Source: Alitta virens (taxonomy: Eukaryota; Annelida; Polychaeta; Phyllodocida; Nereididae). From it: DNA of 64,000 nucleotides. Every line of letters begins with the position of its first letter. Position 1 is the first letter of the stretch. The translations under genes and the position numbers were made by a program. The stretch spans positions 18,480,058 through 18,544,057 of the forward strand of contig OW028575.1 in assembly GCA_932294295.1 (NCBI GenBank), in the 5' to 3' direction. Shown here in pieces: positions 1 to 10,460 of the stretch. Under the pieces are notes generated by a model. It made no database searches. It had not been told where the DNA came from and was given only the letters and a program-made list of their open reading frames with translations.

Positions 1-299
1 CATCTCAGTCGTCCACAAGAGGCTACCATAAGAAAAAGACAACTACGTTAGGGTGTGTTAATTTAGATATAAATTGGAATTAAAAAAATGACTAGTTACT
101 GAATAGTGAATTTTTTTGTGCTGAATCCGAATCTGGCCACAAAATAAATTTTGGAGCACCTCTAGCTACATATAAGTCAAAATATGCGGAAATTGTTATT
201 TTTCCGTAGTTTTTGTCTGATAACTTCCAAAATTGACACCCTACTACTGCGTTAACGGAGGGCGGATAAAGGACTTAAATTGACAAACTCAGCCAGTAA
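1..299. other. Unassigned AT-rich sequence
   Basis: No coding, RNA or clear repeat signal was seen. It lies directly before a decayed LINE reverse transcriptase on the plus strand and could be its upstream part, decayed beyond recognition. Confidence 0.3.
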
Positions 300-1135
300 G
301 AATTAACGGAGAAGTGTCATCACAGATAACAGCGAGAAGTGGCATTCCACAAGGTTCTCTCTTGTGACCCGTCTTACAGTGTATTTGTATTAGTTACCAA
401 CGAAGGCCTGAATGTGTACATGTGTCATCAAACATAATGCTATTTGCTAATGACATCAAACTTTTCCAGATTGTGAGTCCAAATGACAACATGCCAACAC
501 TAAAGGAAGATCTGGACTAGCTTGATAAGTGAGCAGACACCTGACTACTAAAATTCCACCCAGAGAAGTGTAAAAGAATGTACATCAGCAGAATAAGAAA
601 GACCCCAGAGAAACAGCCCAAACATGAAAGAAAATGGGGAACAGCTGGATCAGTGTCACACTCAAATCTTGGATAAATCCAAGCTCAAATATCCACATTC
701 AATGACTGTAACCTCAAGTTATAGAATCGCATGGGAACCAATAGGGGAAATTGCAAACAAGGTCATTGGAATTTTAAGAAGATCATTCAAACATCTGGAC
801 AAAGACCCTAGTGCACTCAGTCTCAGAATAAACTAAAAGGTCATCAGACGATTAGAAGTGTACAGAGGCAAGCTACCAATCAAGTAAATGACTGAAGAAC
901 CTCTCCTTGAAACTTACAAGCTGTTCCACGGACATTCAATTGATTCTTCCAAAGGCACCAAGGATATCATGAGGAAATAACTTAAACTCTATAGAGAGCA
1001 AACAGAAGAATTGGAAACTCCAGAAAAACTCGTCTCAAATACTATACTAAACACCTGGAATAAACTACCAAACCACGAGGAAACTCGGTTGAAAGTGTGG
1101 TTTACAGAAACTTATCAAATTATCAAAGTGAGTTT
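300..1135 (+). pseudogene. Decayed LINE reverse transcriptase and C-terminal domain
   Basis: This is the remnant of a non-LTR retrotransposon ORF2, which copies the element RNA at a nicked target site. Conceptual translation with several stops and frame changes shows the reverse-transcriptase block GIPQGS near 341-360. The catalytic block reads FANDIKLF at about 442-465, where active elements have FADD, so the first catalytic Asp of the pair is replaced by Asn. It is followed by the usual thumb region (Leu-rich, ending FHPEKCK-like near 550-570) and by a C-terminal WN-KLP-type motif near 1055-1075. At least eight stops interrupt it, so it is dead. It is followed 35 bases later by a Tc1-like element. 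The LINE clade cannot be settled from this fragment. Confidence 0.8.
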
Positions 1136-1169
1136 TAGCTGATATGACAATAGGCCTAAAATAGTTATA

Positions 1170-2412
1170 CACTCTTGGTCAAAATGATGGAATATTTTGA
1201 GTTTTCAGAGACCTAAAACTTTATGACTACTACATTTTTACCCTTAAAATGGCTGGAAAAGCTATGAAATGTTTTGGAAAATGCCTCTCAAACATTAACT
1301 GAGGACATCTTTTCTTTTATTATAAGCAAAAATATTGCAATGACACTGCAAGAGCAATACATCATTCAAGATATATCACTGGTAGGTATAACATTTGATA
1401 CAAGTGCAGTACACTATTGATCGCTATTACTAAAAACACTATTGATAGCTAGTACATCCTCCATATATATTCACCAGTGTCATAAGATCAAATTGACACT
1501 TCACGCCATTAAGACTAAAAACAATACAAACTTCAATGTCTTAATTTTGTAGGAATTTTTTCAGTATTTGTCGTGCTCTGTGAGCTGGTGCATCATACAA
1601 GTACAGAAAGGTCCTGCCAAAGTGCTCTTCTGCATAGAGAACCATTTCTTCTTCAAGGAGAAGCTGATAAACAGCATTCACGTTCCCCTCCAGAATAACT
1701 AGTCCTGGTTTTTCCCCCATGGTGGATGGCACCCCAAACATGCACCAATCTTTCACCATGAGCTTGGCATTATGCTATCCTGCTCGAACCTCTGGCTAAC
1801 TTCCCTTTGCACACGTACCCTTTCATCTACTGCATGAAGCAAGAATCTGGACTCCAATGGCGAAATTGACTTGAAACTCTGCTTTGTATCTGGTGTTGCC
1901 AACTCCTAAAGGTCTCAGCAGATCTGTTCTGTTGCATTGACATTCACGCAGGAGACGATGGTCTTCTCAAATGGTAGTTGCCCTGGGACGACCGGTGCTA
2001 ACACCTGGCTGCACGTTGCCTTTATTCTTTAACCTCATTACCACCTTGGACACTGTACCCTTGGTACACCCAGTCTTCTGCTTATGTCACTTTGCCTGCT
2101 CCCTGTTCTCCACACTATGCGGGGACACAACTGGCATGTTGATCTGCTGTGTTCTTTTCACAGACTGATGAAAGAATCACTTTTAACATTGATTCAAGGA
2201 TTTAAAAAAAATGCAGCAATTTGTTTTAACTTGTTTATCACCTGACCAACAAGTATAAACATCATTTAAGTATCCAAAATGACTTACTTTTTGGTAGGCC
2301 AACTTAGTTAACCCAATAACAAACAATATTTACATAATTTCACGCAATATAGATTAATTAAAAGATAATTTGGGAAAATATTACAAATATTCCATAATTT
2401 TGACCAAGCGTG
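1170..2412 (-). mobile_element. Tc1/mariner-superfamily DNA transposon, degenerate
   Basis: The ends are inverted copies: the left starts CACTCTTGGTCAAAATGATG and the right, read on the minus strand, starts CACGCTTGGTCAAAATTATG, continuing with GGAATATTT on both sides. Both ends are flanked by TA, the target dinucleotide of this superfamily. The 1243-bp span is a normal Tc1 size, and a broken Tc1 transposase lies inside on the minus strand. The element is therefore structurally complete but coding-dead. Confidence 0.9.
1541..2180 (-). pseudogene. Tc1-like transposase, frameshifted
   Basis: This is a DDE transposase that would cut and paste the surrounding element. The longest open part (1541-1759) carries the family's catalytic-domain signature: an EGNVNA motif, then AEEHFGR, then a DAPAHRAR block in which the invariant second catalytic Asp is kept but the usual D-N-A-P has lost its Asn. 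Farther upstream (about 1940-2170), in other frames, is the DNA-binding half: a helix-turn-helix with a KTGCTKGTVSKVV-like helix and a GRPR AT-hook-like motif (STGRPRATT). Stops between the parts show inactivation. Its position inside matching terminal repeats confirms the assignment. Confidence 0.85.
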
Positions 2413-2712
2413 TATATCTTATGCAACTGTACTTCTCTCAGTAGCTACGTGTGTTTATAACCCCACAGGAGGTACATAAATACAGAGAATATGCTTCAGT
2501 AAGGCCAATGGGCAATGTGACTGACAGTAAGTTCAAGGAGGTTCTCTAGGGCTCCCTATGGTGACTCAGTGAACCCCGAGGTTCCCCAGAATGAAAAAAG
2601 GTGCACTACAAGGTGCTTCATGGGTCATTAAAGGGTGCTTCAGAGGTGCAATGCATTTGATGCTAAAAATAGAACTAGTTTGTTGAGACACCGTGACACA
2701 AATTAGTGATAA
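2413..2712. other. Unassigned spacer between the Tc1 element and the foldback element
   Basis: About 300 bases without coding signal. Words of the form GGTGCTTCA/GGTGCACTA recur at 2600-2650, but they are too irregular to call a tandem repeat. Confidence 0.3.
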
Positions 2713-2959
2713 GTTAGACCTTGGAGAAATTAGACCAGGAGTGAAAACTGAGGTACATCAAAGGTAGAATCACTGTCGTGCCAGAAGCTTAATGACCAAT
2801 GGACCCGCCCCTAATTGAGGGGCAATTGTGCAACAATAAGATGGAATATACATATTAATCAGTTTTCACGCATATTTATTTATTTCCATGATGAGATAAG
2901 ATAAGATAAATCTTTATTTACAGTCGGTTTTACATGAACAATAAAATAAGCAATGATGC

Positions 2960-3296
2960 TTGTCTCCGACTTAAGCCACTGTCACACTAGCCGGTTTTGC
3001 CGTAGTGAACCCGTAGAGTGACGTAACGGTTACGTAACAGCTTTTTCCACCGGTTTGGCGACGGGTTCTGGCAGCAAAAAGGGGCAGGGCAGCACCCGCC
3101 GGGCGCTACGGGTTACCCACCGGGTTACCCGCCAGCTTCCACGGGTTACCTGCCGGCTTCCACGGTGCCTCGGTGGGTTCTACGGGTGCCTCGGCGGGTT
3201 CTACGGGTGACTCGGCGGGTTCTACGGGTGACTCGGCGGGTTCTACAGGTTACTCGGCGGGTTGTAGGAGTAAGCCGGCGAGTAGTAAGAGTAACT
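2960..3296. repeat. GC-rich block with 21-bp tandem repeat
   Basis: Six 21-bp units run from 3171 to 3296 with consensus CGGCGGGTTCTACGGGTGAC+T. The two right-hand units are strongly diverged, and related degenerate words (ACGGGTTACC) occur leftward to about 3100. The block begins with CACTGTCACACTAGCCGG. Because 21 is a multiple of three, an apparent ORF through it is only the repeat read out. It sits in the 3' part of the LINE and is far more GC-rich than its surroundings, suggesting a separate small insertion. Confidence 0.75.
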
Positions 3297-3328
3297 CGCA
3301 GCTTCCAGGAGTATACTTTAAAAGGCTG

Positions 3329-3608
3329 CTGCTCCCCTAATATTAGTCCGATTTTCGTTAAATAAGAACTAAATTGTAGGATAATTTATACTGATTCCAA
3401 ACCTGTTTTCGGATCGAAAATATACCAAATATTAAGCGAGATATTTGTCTGAGAAGGCGGTTGTCTGGTGGCGGCTGCTGCTCCATTAATATTAATCCGA
3501 TTTGCGTCAAATAAATATTGAATTATAGAAGAGTTCATACTTATTCCACACAGAATTTCAGATTGAAAATAGACCAAATATTAAGCGTGATATTCCTCTG
3601 AGAATGCA
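3329..3608. repeat. Direct duplication, about 142-bp period
   Basis: Copy one (3329-3455) and copy two (3470-3608) share GGCTGCTGCTCC at the start, TAATATTA(G/A)TCCGATTT, and near the end ACCAAATATTAAGCG followed by GATAT and CTGAGAA. Divergence is moderate. It directly follows the 21-bp repeat block, and the two may belong to one inserted element. Confidence 0.75.
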
Positions 3609-3835
3609 GCAAGGTGCTCTGTGTATGTTCATGACTTGAATGTATACATTGTTTGGATGAGCTTTATTGCAATTAATTTCTACTCATTCTGCCAACTGGC
3701 CAATGGGAAGGACTTTTCCTTTGGTTTTGTAAAGTCAATTAACCTATATATGTAATAGCAATCTGCCTTGACCGTTATGTCAATTGCTATTAGCATTTTG
3801 AATAATACAAAGAATGGGGTAAGTCATGCTTTTTC

Positions 3836-3887
3836 ATCATTGATCACAAGCATGAATTGAAATCATTGATCACAAGCATGAATTGAA
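3836..3887. repeat. 26-bp perfect tandem duplication
   Basis: The unit beginning ATCATTGATCACAAGCATGA is present twice without mismatch. It lies between two diverged copies of a TTGACCG...CAATTGCTATTA segment (about 3769-3812 and 3896-3945), so a larger imperfect duplication surrounds it, at the 3' edge of the reverse transcriptase remnant. Confidence 0.85.
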
Positions 3888-5006
3888 ATTCTGAATTGAC
3901 CGTTTAGTTATCTCAATTGCTATTAAATTTTTTGAATAATAATTTCTTGATAGCACCATACATTGAAACTTTGAGGGATTAACTTGCATGAAATTTTTTC
4001 TAAACCAACATATAGACATGTTAGACATAACTTCAAGTGTTTGTTTGACAATAAGAGGATCTTTGTTACAGAAAGCTACAGTATTGTCATCAGCGTAGTT
4101 ATACACTTCACATTTGTCATTTAACATCAACAAAAAGTCATTTAAAAATATGTTGAACAGCGTAGGACCCACTAAAGAACCTTGGGGCACACCCCTTTTT
4201 AAGAAACCCCATTTGCTTCTTACATTTGCAAGTTTAACTCTCTGAGGTCTATTACGTAAGTAACTTCTAATGAATTCAACAGCACTCATTGAAAAACCAT
4301 AGCTAGACAACTTAGCAAGAACCAGGCCATGAGGCACATCATGAAGGCTTTAGACAGGTCCATCTTGATACACCCAATCACTTCATTTCTATCAAGTGCC
4401 AACTTCCAATCTTCAATGCAATTCAAAACTAAATTTTCACATGAATATTTTTTCCTGTATGCAGACAGGTTTTCACACAATATATTTCCAAAGTATATAT
4501 TTTATTTGGTCACATGTCAACCTTTCCATAACTTTCGAAATTATTGTAAGTAGACTGACTGGTCTGTAATTGTTTTTATGCAAACCATCACCTTTTTTAT
4601 ACAGAGGTGTCACTTTTCAAGTTATCTGGGTAAGTGTAATTCGAAACACAATAGTTAATTAGTCTTGTATATATAACACAACACTTCTGCACCTTGTTTT
4701 AGGAAGCCTTGCTGGAATCATGTCATATCCAACACTCTTATTTACATCAAGGGATTTAAGTTTTGACAAGACTTGTACATGACTTACACCTTGAAATTCA
4801 AATAAGATATTGTCTACACAATGACTTTTAATAACTTTTATACTCTCATGGTCAGTATAATGTTCAATTATGTCTTCAGAGGTCATGTCAGACATTGCAT
4901 TTGGTTCACTTAAATACTTTGCAACATCAATGAAAAAATTATTAAAGATATTTGCAACATTTACAGCATTTGAAATATCAGAAACTGTCTTTGTATTGGA
5001 TGACAT
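3870..5006 (-). pseudogene. CR1-like reverse transcriptase (ORF2 part), frameshifted
   Basis: The reverse transcriptase of the minus-strand LINE, in three pieces. Piece 4659-5006 carries the N-terminal part (VANIFNNFF, then NKSVGYDMIPARL). Piece 4286-4480 carries YSCENLVLN and KMDLSKAF, the block with the first catalytic Asp. Piece 3870-4337 carries GVPQGSLVGP and the catalytic NYADDN, so the active-site Asp pair is intact. The last two pieces overlap by about 50 bases in different frames, which means one indel broke an otherwise continuous frame. Piece one is separated from piece two by further lesions at 4480-4660. The intact catalytic motif suggests moderate age. Confidence 0.9.
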
Positions 5007-5285
5007 AAAAGGTACAATAGTTTACCAAAAATCCTTGGAACTACTTTTACCAGAACACTTTTTTTGAAAGTAGTTGTTAATTGACATACGTTTGAGAGAA
5101 TTAACATAATTTCTTTATCTTCTATACAAATTCCATGAGGTACTAGTCATTGACCTGTAATACTTTCTCATCAACATAGCCTTAACATTAATGGCTTTAC
5201 GCAGAACATCATTCATGTATAGCACTTTTTTAATCGCTAACAACTTGTTATGGAACCACATTTAAACACTTCAGAGACATGAAAT

Positions 5286-5333
5286 GGAGCAATTGTTAAA
5301 TCATTTACAAAATAGTTAAATCATTTACAAAAT
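5286..5333. repeat. 20-bp tandem duplication inside LINE
   Basis: A unit starting GTTAAATCATTTACAAAAT occurs twice back to back within the endonuclease-to-RT linker of the LINE. It is a small replication-slippage lesion in the dead element. Confidence 0.8.
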
Positions 5334-5614
5334 CTTCCTCCTTAAAATGTTTGTAAGACCTATACATAATTTTTCTAGGTTCAACTTTAGCACTTATTCT
5401 TGTAACTGCACCAACAAAATTGTTACAATCACTTATACCAATAGCATATTAAAATGAGTTAACACTCTTTGTGGAGAATTTGTAAGTATACCATCAAGCA
5501 AGCAGAGAAGGATTTTCCAGGCTTTTGAAACAAGTAGGTTTGACAATAATGTTCTTCAGATCATATGAGTTACACAAGTCAGTAAGTGCATTGGGACTTT
5601 TACTTAAATCAACA

Positions 5615-6721
5615 TTAAAATCTCCTATGACATAACACAGTACATTTATCAATTATGTTAGACATGACATTTATCAAATCAGCATCCTTTACACTCGGTG
5701 GTTTATATAACAGGATGAAGAATACCTTTTCTTTTTGTAGTGATATTTCAATTATCATACATTCAACACCATTAGTTGCAAAGTCTATTAAATCACTACG
5801 CTCTCTGTTTGGGATTTTGGAGTTCACATAAACCGTGAGTCCTCCACCAAAAGTATTTCGATCTTTCCTATACATTTTGAAATTTTGCACTGCAAATTGT
5901 GCGTTCATGAAAGAGTCATCCAGTTTAGCCTCACTTAATCCTGATATGTCTACCGATTCAAGCACATTTGAGACTTCCATAAATTTATATCTGATGCTAT
6001 TCACGTTTAGATAAGAAAAGATGATTTTACTGAGGTGCTTTTTCCTAATGTTGACCAATTCAGGGAACATCTGCTGTTGACTGACGTCTTGTGTTTCAAT
6101 GGATATTTCTTGCAGTGTTATAGTTTGTTGTGCTGCATGCAGGGACCGGCCCTGCTCAAGACTTGTGATCCTGGCCTGCTCTTCATGGCCAGGATTCCTA
6201 ACTGCGACTGTGCAATTTCGATTTTTGGCCTTTTCAACCACATGTGTAGCAGGTAATGGGTTCACAATGATCCTCACGATGGTTACTTTCTCCACAGAAG
6301 CCGCAGACTGACTGTTGATGATCATGACGTTCTGTAATCGCACCTGCATTTCTGTAGTCACTGACTGTCGTGGTTCAGCTGGAGAGTTTCTTGGACTGCC
6401 TCTTCTCCCCCATTTTGGTGCATGTAGTTGCCATCCTTCATCATTGGCAACATTCTGGACAGTTGTGTCTCTATCTGCCTGTCCGTTTGTCGCCTGTCTG
6501 TTTGTCACCTTGTTATGTTTACCAGCTTGTTTACAGATGTTTCTCTCACAGCCTGCTTTTATTCTCAGTTCCAAATTTTTGGCGAGCTGCTGAGTTCCGC
6601 TGCTGGAAAGATTAACACCATCATCCTTTAGAAAAGCATCGCATGAAGATCCATCTTTTAACTTGAAAACCAAATCATTGTCAATGAAAGTGACACCAAT
6701 TTCCTTAGCCACACTCATCAA
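5615..6721 (-). pseudogene. LINE SGNH-esterase end plus apurinic-type endonuclease
   Basis: A 368-residue open frame crossing what should be two ORFs. Residues 1-55 are the C-terminal part of an SGNH hydrolase. Its last block reads DGVNLSSSG where active members have D-x-x-H, so the catalytic His is Asn. Residues 60-215 are low-complexity and polar. From about residue 225 comes the endonuclease domain that nicks the target: SYLNVNSIRYK, then GLSEAKLDDSF (the E-x-K metal-binding block, here S-E-A-K), then RKDRNTFGGGL. The frame is lost near 5635. Just beyond, in another frame, VIGDFNVDLS is visible, the domain's GDFN block. Two catalytic regions are thus recognisable, but in different frames. 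Confidence 0.85.
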
Positions 6722-7439
6722 ACAGTCATTGATGAGCTCAACACTCTGTCTTGATTTGCTGCAGAGTCAGAGCGAGGTATTACGCTGCTGATTACGACAT
6801 GTTTAGGTGATGACACTTTGCTCTTAGCCTTGCCAATGAGACTTTTGTAACCATCAGCTAAGAGCTCATGATTTAGAGAGTCATTGCTTCAGTCATGAGT
6901 GCCAACACAGATTATGACTTTTGAGTAAAGATCACTCACTTCATCCATTTGTTTGTTGAGGTCATCAACTTTTGCTGGTGGTCTCATAACAACTTCAGTT
7001 TTAATCAGCTTCTAAGGGTTAATGGCCTCAATTGTGGAATCTCCAATCAAGAGTACATCCTTGTTTTTGATGAAGTTTTCCCATACAGATTTATTTAGTT
7101 GAGTTGTCAGATCTGCCATCTGAGTCCTCAGTAGTTTGTTTTTATCTGTCAGGGTGTTGCATTCGTCTCTGCACTTTGTAAGATCTTTGGACACTGACTC
7201 AAACTTTGTGATCAAAGAAGTATGAGACTTCTCCATGTTGAGGGTCATTGTGAGAAGTTGGTCCATACATGACAGGACCAAATGCCTATATTTTCTGGCT
7301 TCTTGGGATCAATATCAACACTTTTGAAATGAAACCATTTGCAGCACAGACAGCAACGTTGCATGGCTGTCATTTCCTTTCTTTGTTGCTTACAGCCCTC
7401 TTCCAAACAGTGACCAACAGGTGTTTGGTCACTGGCCAT
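6722..7439 (-). pseudogene. LINE ORF1: PHD finger, coiled coil, esterase start
   Basis: ORF1 of CR1-like elements encodes an RNA-binding accessory protein. The piece at 7245-7439 has a PHD-type zinc-finger arrangement (CCLCCKWFHF..., then IGIWSCHVW), with the final Cys lost. The overlapping frame 7012-7281 has a heptad-like coiled coil rich in Lys, Thr and Leu and ends with LLIGDST, block I of an SGNH hydrolase with its catalytic Ser. Further on (about 6890-6930), in a broken frame, is a VGT-D block corresponding to the family's G-x-N-D, here GTHD. Frameshifts separate the modules. Confidence 0.8.
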
Positions 7440-8116
7440 TGTATGGATTTTGGCTTTTTGTTAGAATTACTTAAAGCCTCTGTTGACCACACCTTTGCAG
7501 TCACTGAAGTGGGGGGGAAAACAATTTCCCCCTCTAATCAGCTTTCAAATAGGCGATATTCTGGTGAGATGACACAAATCTTCAAATTTCACATATATCA
7601 AAGTCACCTTGCTGAAACCGTTAAGACCCAATGCTATCCACAAGTCTTCCTCTAAGATAAATCCAACTTCAAAACGTCAAAATGCACCAAAATTCACAGA
7701 GCTACTGAGTGTGAGTGTCACAGAGCTGGTGAGGTGAGACAGCGAATGAACATAAATTGGGTATTCTGAGCACAAAGGCATTAAAAAACACATACTGAGT
7801 ATGATGTAAGGTGGACAACAACCTCATGGATAATACACTGAAATTTGAATTCACTGGGATGAGTAGTTGTTGAGAAATAGTTATATTATTGCCAATGCAT
7901 TGTGTGGTGTTTATCTTAATATTTAGTGAATATAGATTTCATAATTTTATTGGCCAGAATTTTTACTTTCATGTTAGCATAATTTAAATGTGTGGATATT
8001 TGTGAGTTTTATGTAATGACATTGTGAAAATCTGCCAAAATACATTTAATGGTGTAAATAACTACATAGAAGCATTTCTGCTTAGCAGACTTCATTGGAA
8101 TGAGCAGAAGATTCAA

Positions 8117-8412
8117 CTCTAAGAGTCACTGCCTCCCCCATCCAACGCGACGCTGATTGTACATGAAAGGTGTTTTATTGCCCTGATTTCTATTCTCCAA
8201 GGTTAGACCTTGGAGAAATTAGGCCAGGAGGGGACACAGAGAATTTACAACATGAGCATGCTCTAATGAAAGTCTGTATTTATTCAGATTTCACAGGTTT
8301 TTGTTAAGTTTGACTTTGAAATCATCTTATTAAGCAATTAAGTATCAGGGCAATAAAAGCCCTTTCTTGTACAATCAGCGTCGCGCTTGCTAGGGGTAGG
8401 CAGTGGCCCTTA
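8117..8412. repeat. Inner inverted repeat of the foldback element
   Basis: Arms 8117-8189 and 8345-8412 are inverted copies sharing TGTACAATCAGCGTCGCG, CAGGGCAATAAAA and GGCAGTG. The loop of about 150 bp contains a near-palindrome at 8193-8217 (TTCTCCAAGGT, 3-base centre, ACCTTGGAGAA), which is the same sequence as the element's outer terminus. This suggests two elements joined head to head. Confidence 0.8.
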
Positions 8413-9134
8413 CAGCTGAATCCCCTGACAAATTAAAATGAACTTTCCTTAGTAGAAATGGTTCTGTACAGTTGTTTACACAACTAATGGTATTTATTTT
8501 ATTCCCCCATACAAGCCAGTATTGTCGTCTACAATTAGAGACTTTTCTTGTGAAAATCAAAGCATTCTTAGCGGAGATATGGTTAAAGAAAATAAAGGAG
8601 AGTGATTTTATTTTTTCATAAACCCGCAAATACCCAATGATCAAATTATGCTAATAAGAAAGTAAAAATTATGGTCAACAGAATGATGTAAGATATATTC
8701 ACGGCTCCCTGTGGCATGCCTACTAAATATTGAAATAAACGCCATACACTGCAATTGGCATTAACTCAGCATTTCTTAACAACTACGTATTATCCCCATG
8801 GTTGTTGTACACCAAATATCATAGTCAGTGTGTATTTTTGGTGCGTTAGTGCTCAGAACAACCAAATTATGTATATTATGGAATATTCTTGAAAATGATA
8901 AATATGTATATTTCATGCATATTGTTGCACAATTGCCTCCCAATTAGGGGCGGGTCCTTAGGCCATTAATCTTTTGGCGAGTCTGTGATTCTACCTTTGA
9001 TGTACCTCAGCGTCCTCTCCTGGTCTAATTTCTCAAAAATTAAAAGGAGCCTTCCTAAGCAGAAATGTTTCTGTGCAGTCATTTACACAACTAAAGGTTG
9101 TCCTCTCCTGGTCTAATTTCTCCAAGGTTAGACT

Positions 9135-9300
9135 GTCATGTGGCTCTGTAGTGTGGTGGAAAAGCTCTCACTTTGTGTGTGAGAGGTCTTGATTTTGATT
9201 CCCAGGTGGGACAACCTTCTTCCTCCCTGGATTAGAATTTCAATTTTGACATATATCCTGTGAACTATATATACTGATAATTTTCTCTTGATTAAGATAC
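9135..9300 (+). mobile_element. tRNA-headed SINE-like sequence
   Basis: Directly after the foldback terminus, a tRNA-like head can be read: TGTAGTGTGGTGGAAAAG resembles an A box, and TTGATTTTGATTCCCAGG resembles a degenerate B box. An unrelated AT-rich body follows. The boxes are imperfect and no poly(A) tail is obvious, so this is a tentative SINE call. Confidence 0.45.
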
Positions 9301-9792
9301 GATGTGGTCATGTTTTGCATAGAATTAGGAAAACATAGGCTTTTTGAGTTCAGGAAGGATGCCATTGTTATCTTCGTAAGGTTCAGGGATGGCTGGTCAC
9401 TCCTTATGCTACACCCATCTCAGCTCAAAGTTGTTGCGAGGTATGTTATTACATGTACATTCCATATTATTAATATGATAAAAGATCTGCCAGTCATTTT
9501 ATTGTGCCGTCACTTCATAGCCATTTTTATTGTTCTGGATCATCCAAATCATATCATCACTCCCAATGGCCCCATCATGACTACAACATCATCATCAGGG
9601 GTGATCATACGAACAAACAGCGTTGTGCTACTTGATCTGCACCCCACTGGCACATATGATTTACACCTTGCAAATTAATTTTATACGTTTGTTTTGCCCT
9701 GTTTGAAGTCAATTCTCAATTCAGTTTTCAGCAAAAAAATTACATTTAAGAACACAGCATTCATAACACAGTCCATTCGATGGACTGTATTG

Positions 9793-9884
9793 CATGACTC
9801 TAATAATGTTTCAACCATGACTCTAATAATGTTTCAACCATGACTCTAAACATGTTTCAACCATGACTCTAATAATGTTTCAAC
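9793..9884. repeat. 23-bp tandem repeat, 4 copies
   Basis: Four units of CATGACTCTAATAATGTTTC+AAC stand head to tail. The third has AAACATG instead of AATAATG. They lie immediately before the open frame of a LINE C-terminal fragment. Confidence 0.95.
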
Positions 9885-9885
9885 C

Positions 9886-10395
9886 ATGACAAAAAAAATG
9901 CAAAACAAGGCATCCAGAGCAATTTATAATAATTATGATTTTGTTACTGAGATGAAAGTCACGAATGTTAAGCAACGCAGGGACTATTTTATGTCGCTTC
10001 TAATGTTTAAAAGTATACATGGTGTAGCACCTGACTACTTATGTAATGAAATCACAATGGCTGTAGAGGTGTCAGAAAGGTTGACAAGGCATGTACATGA
10101 AAGTTGTGTCGTTATTCCATTTGTTAATGTTGATGTTACTAAAAATTATTTTAGTTATCAGGGATCATACAGGTCTGGATTAGTTTGCCCAACAGAGTGA
10201 TGGAGTGCACAGATATTAATGTCTTTAAGATCAGAGCCTAGGAGTGTTTTATTACAATCTAGTCAGTTTATTTACATCTGAATGGTGCTTTTAGTTCTAT
10301 GAATATTTTTTAATTGTATATATATACAATATTCTATTGATTATACTACTTCTGTATTTTAACCAGGGCCTCATTTGAAAAAGAAAATAATATAG
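9886..10395 (+). pseudogene. 5'-truncated LINE, ORF2 C-terminus and 3' UTR
   Basis: The open frame 9886-10200 is the domain after the reverse transcriptase of a CR1-type ORF2. It shows QNKASRAIYNNYDF (family form: QNRAAR-I...), VKQRRDYFMSLLMFKSIHG and APDYL, followed by FVNVDVTKNYFSYQGS. It loses frame where a WN-LP motif is expected. A short 3' UTR follows, ending in CAGGGCCTCATTTGAAAAAG, a common style of LINE tail. The reverse transcriptase is absent, consistent with 5' truncation during insertion. It is a different copy from the large minus-strand LINE. Confidence 0.85.
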
Positions 10396-10460
10396 TTCAA
10401 GTAAGATCTAACCAACCAATAGGATAAAGAAAGGCCAATGAATCCGAGACTAACATGGTT

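Larger units (their letters stand above)
2892..7750 (-). mobile_element. CR1-like LINE retrotransposon, near full length, inactive
   Basis: Reading on the minus strand, the order is: ORF1 with a PHD-type zinc finger (7439-7290), a coiled coil (7281-7050), an SGNH esterase domain (7040-6600), ORF2 endonuclease (about 6060-5615), an endonuclease-RT linker, reverse transcriptase (5006-3870) and a long 3' untranslated part. The 3' end at about 2892-2912 is a short TTATC tandem repeat preceded by AATAAAGAT, typical of LINEs that end in a microsatellite instead of poly(A). ORF1 with PHD and esterase modules is known from the CR1 clade. Multiple frameshifts and stops show it is dead. It inserted into the left arm of a foldback element, which dates it as younger than that element. 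Confidence 0.85.
2713..9133. mobile_element. Foldback (long inverted repeat) element, interrupted by a LINE
   Basis: The outer left end (2713-2875) and the right end (about 8890-9036) are inverted copies over about 150 bp. They share GAGAAATTAGACCAGGAG, GAGGTACATCAAAGGTAGAA, GGACCCGCCCCTAATTG and GGCAATTGTGCAACAA on opposite strands. The inverted homology resumes inward at 7750-8190 against 8345-8885, so the left arm was split by the roughly 4.85 kb LINE at 2892-7750. The arms look about 70-80% identical by eye. A second copy of the terminal sequence ends at 9133, after a partial 60-bp duplication of internal sequence (8438-8500 resembles 9041-9102). No transposase is visible, so this is a non-autonomous element. 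Confidence 0.75.

Noticed and set aside
3165..3365. Arg-Val-Leu repeat protein
   Set aside because: A read-out of the 21-bp GC-rich repeat within a LINE region.
6035..6631. Several overlapping plus-strand frames
   Set aside because: They are antisense shadows of the LINE ORF1-ORF2 junction frame on the minus strand.
9793..9884. CRISPR-like array (also considered at 29986-30089 and 43058-43194)
   Set aside because: Units are contiguous with no unique spacers, and the DNA is clearly eukaryotic.
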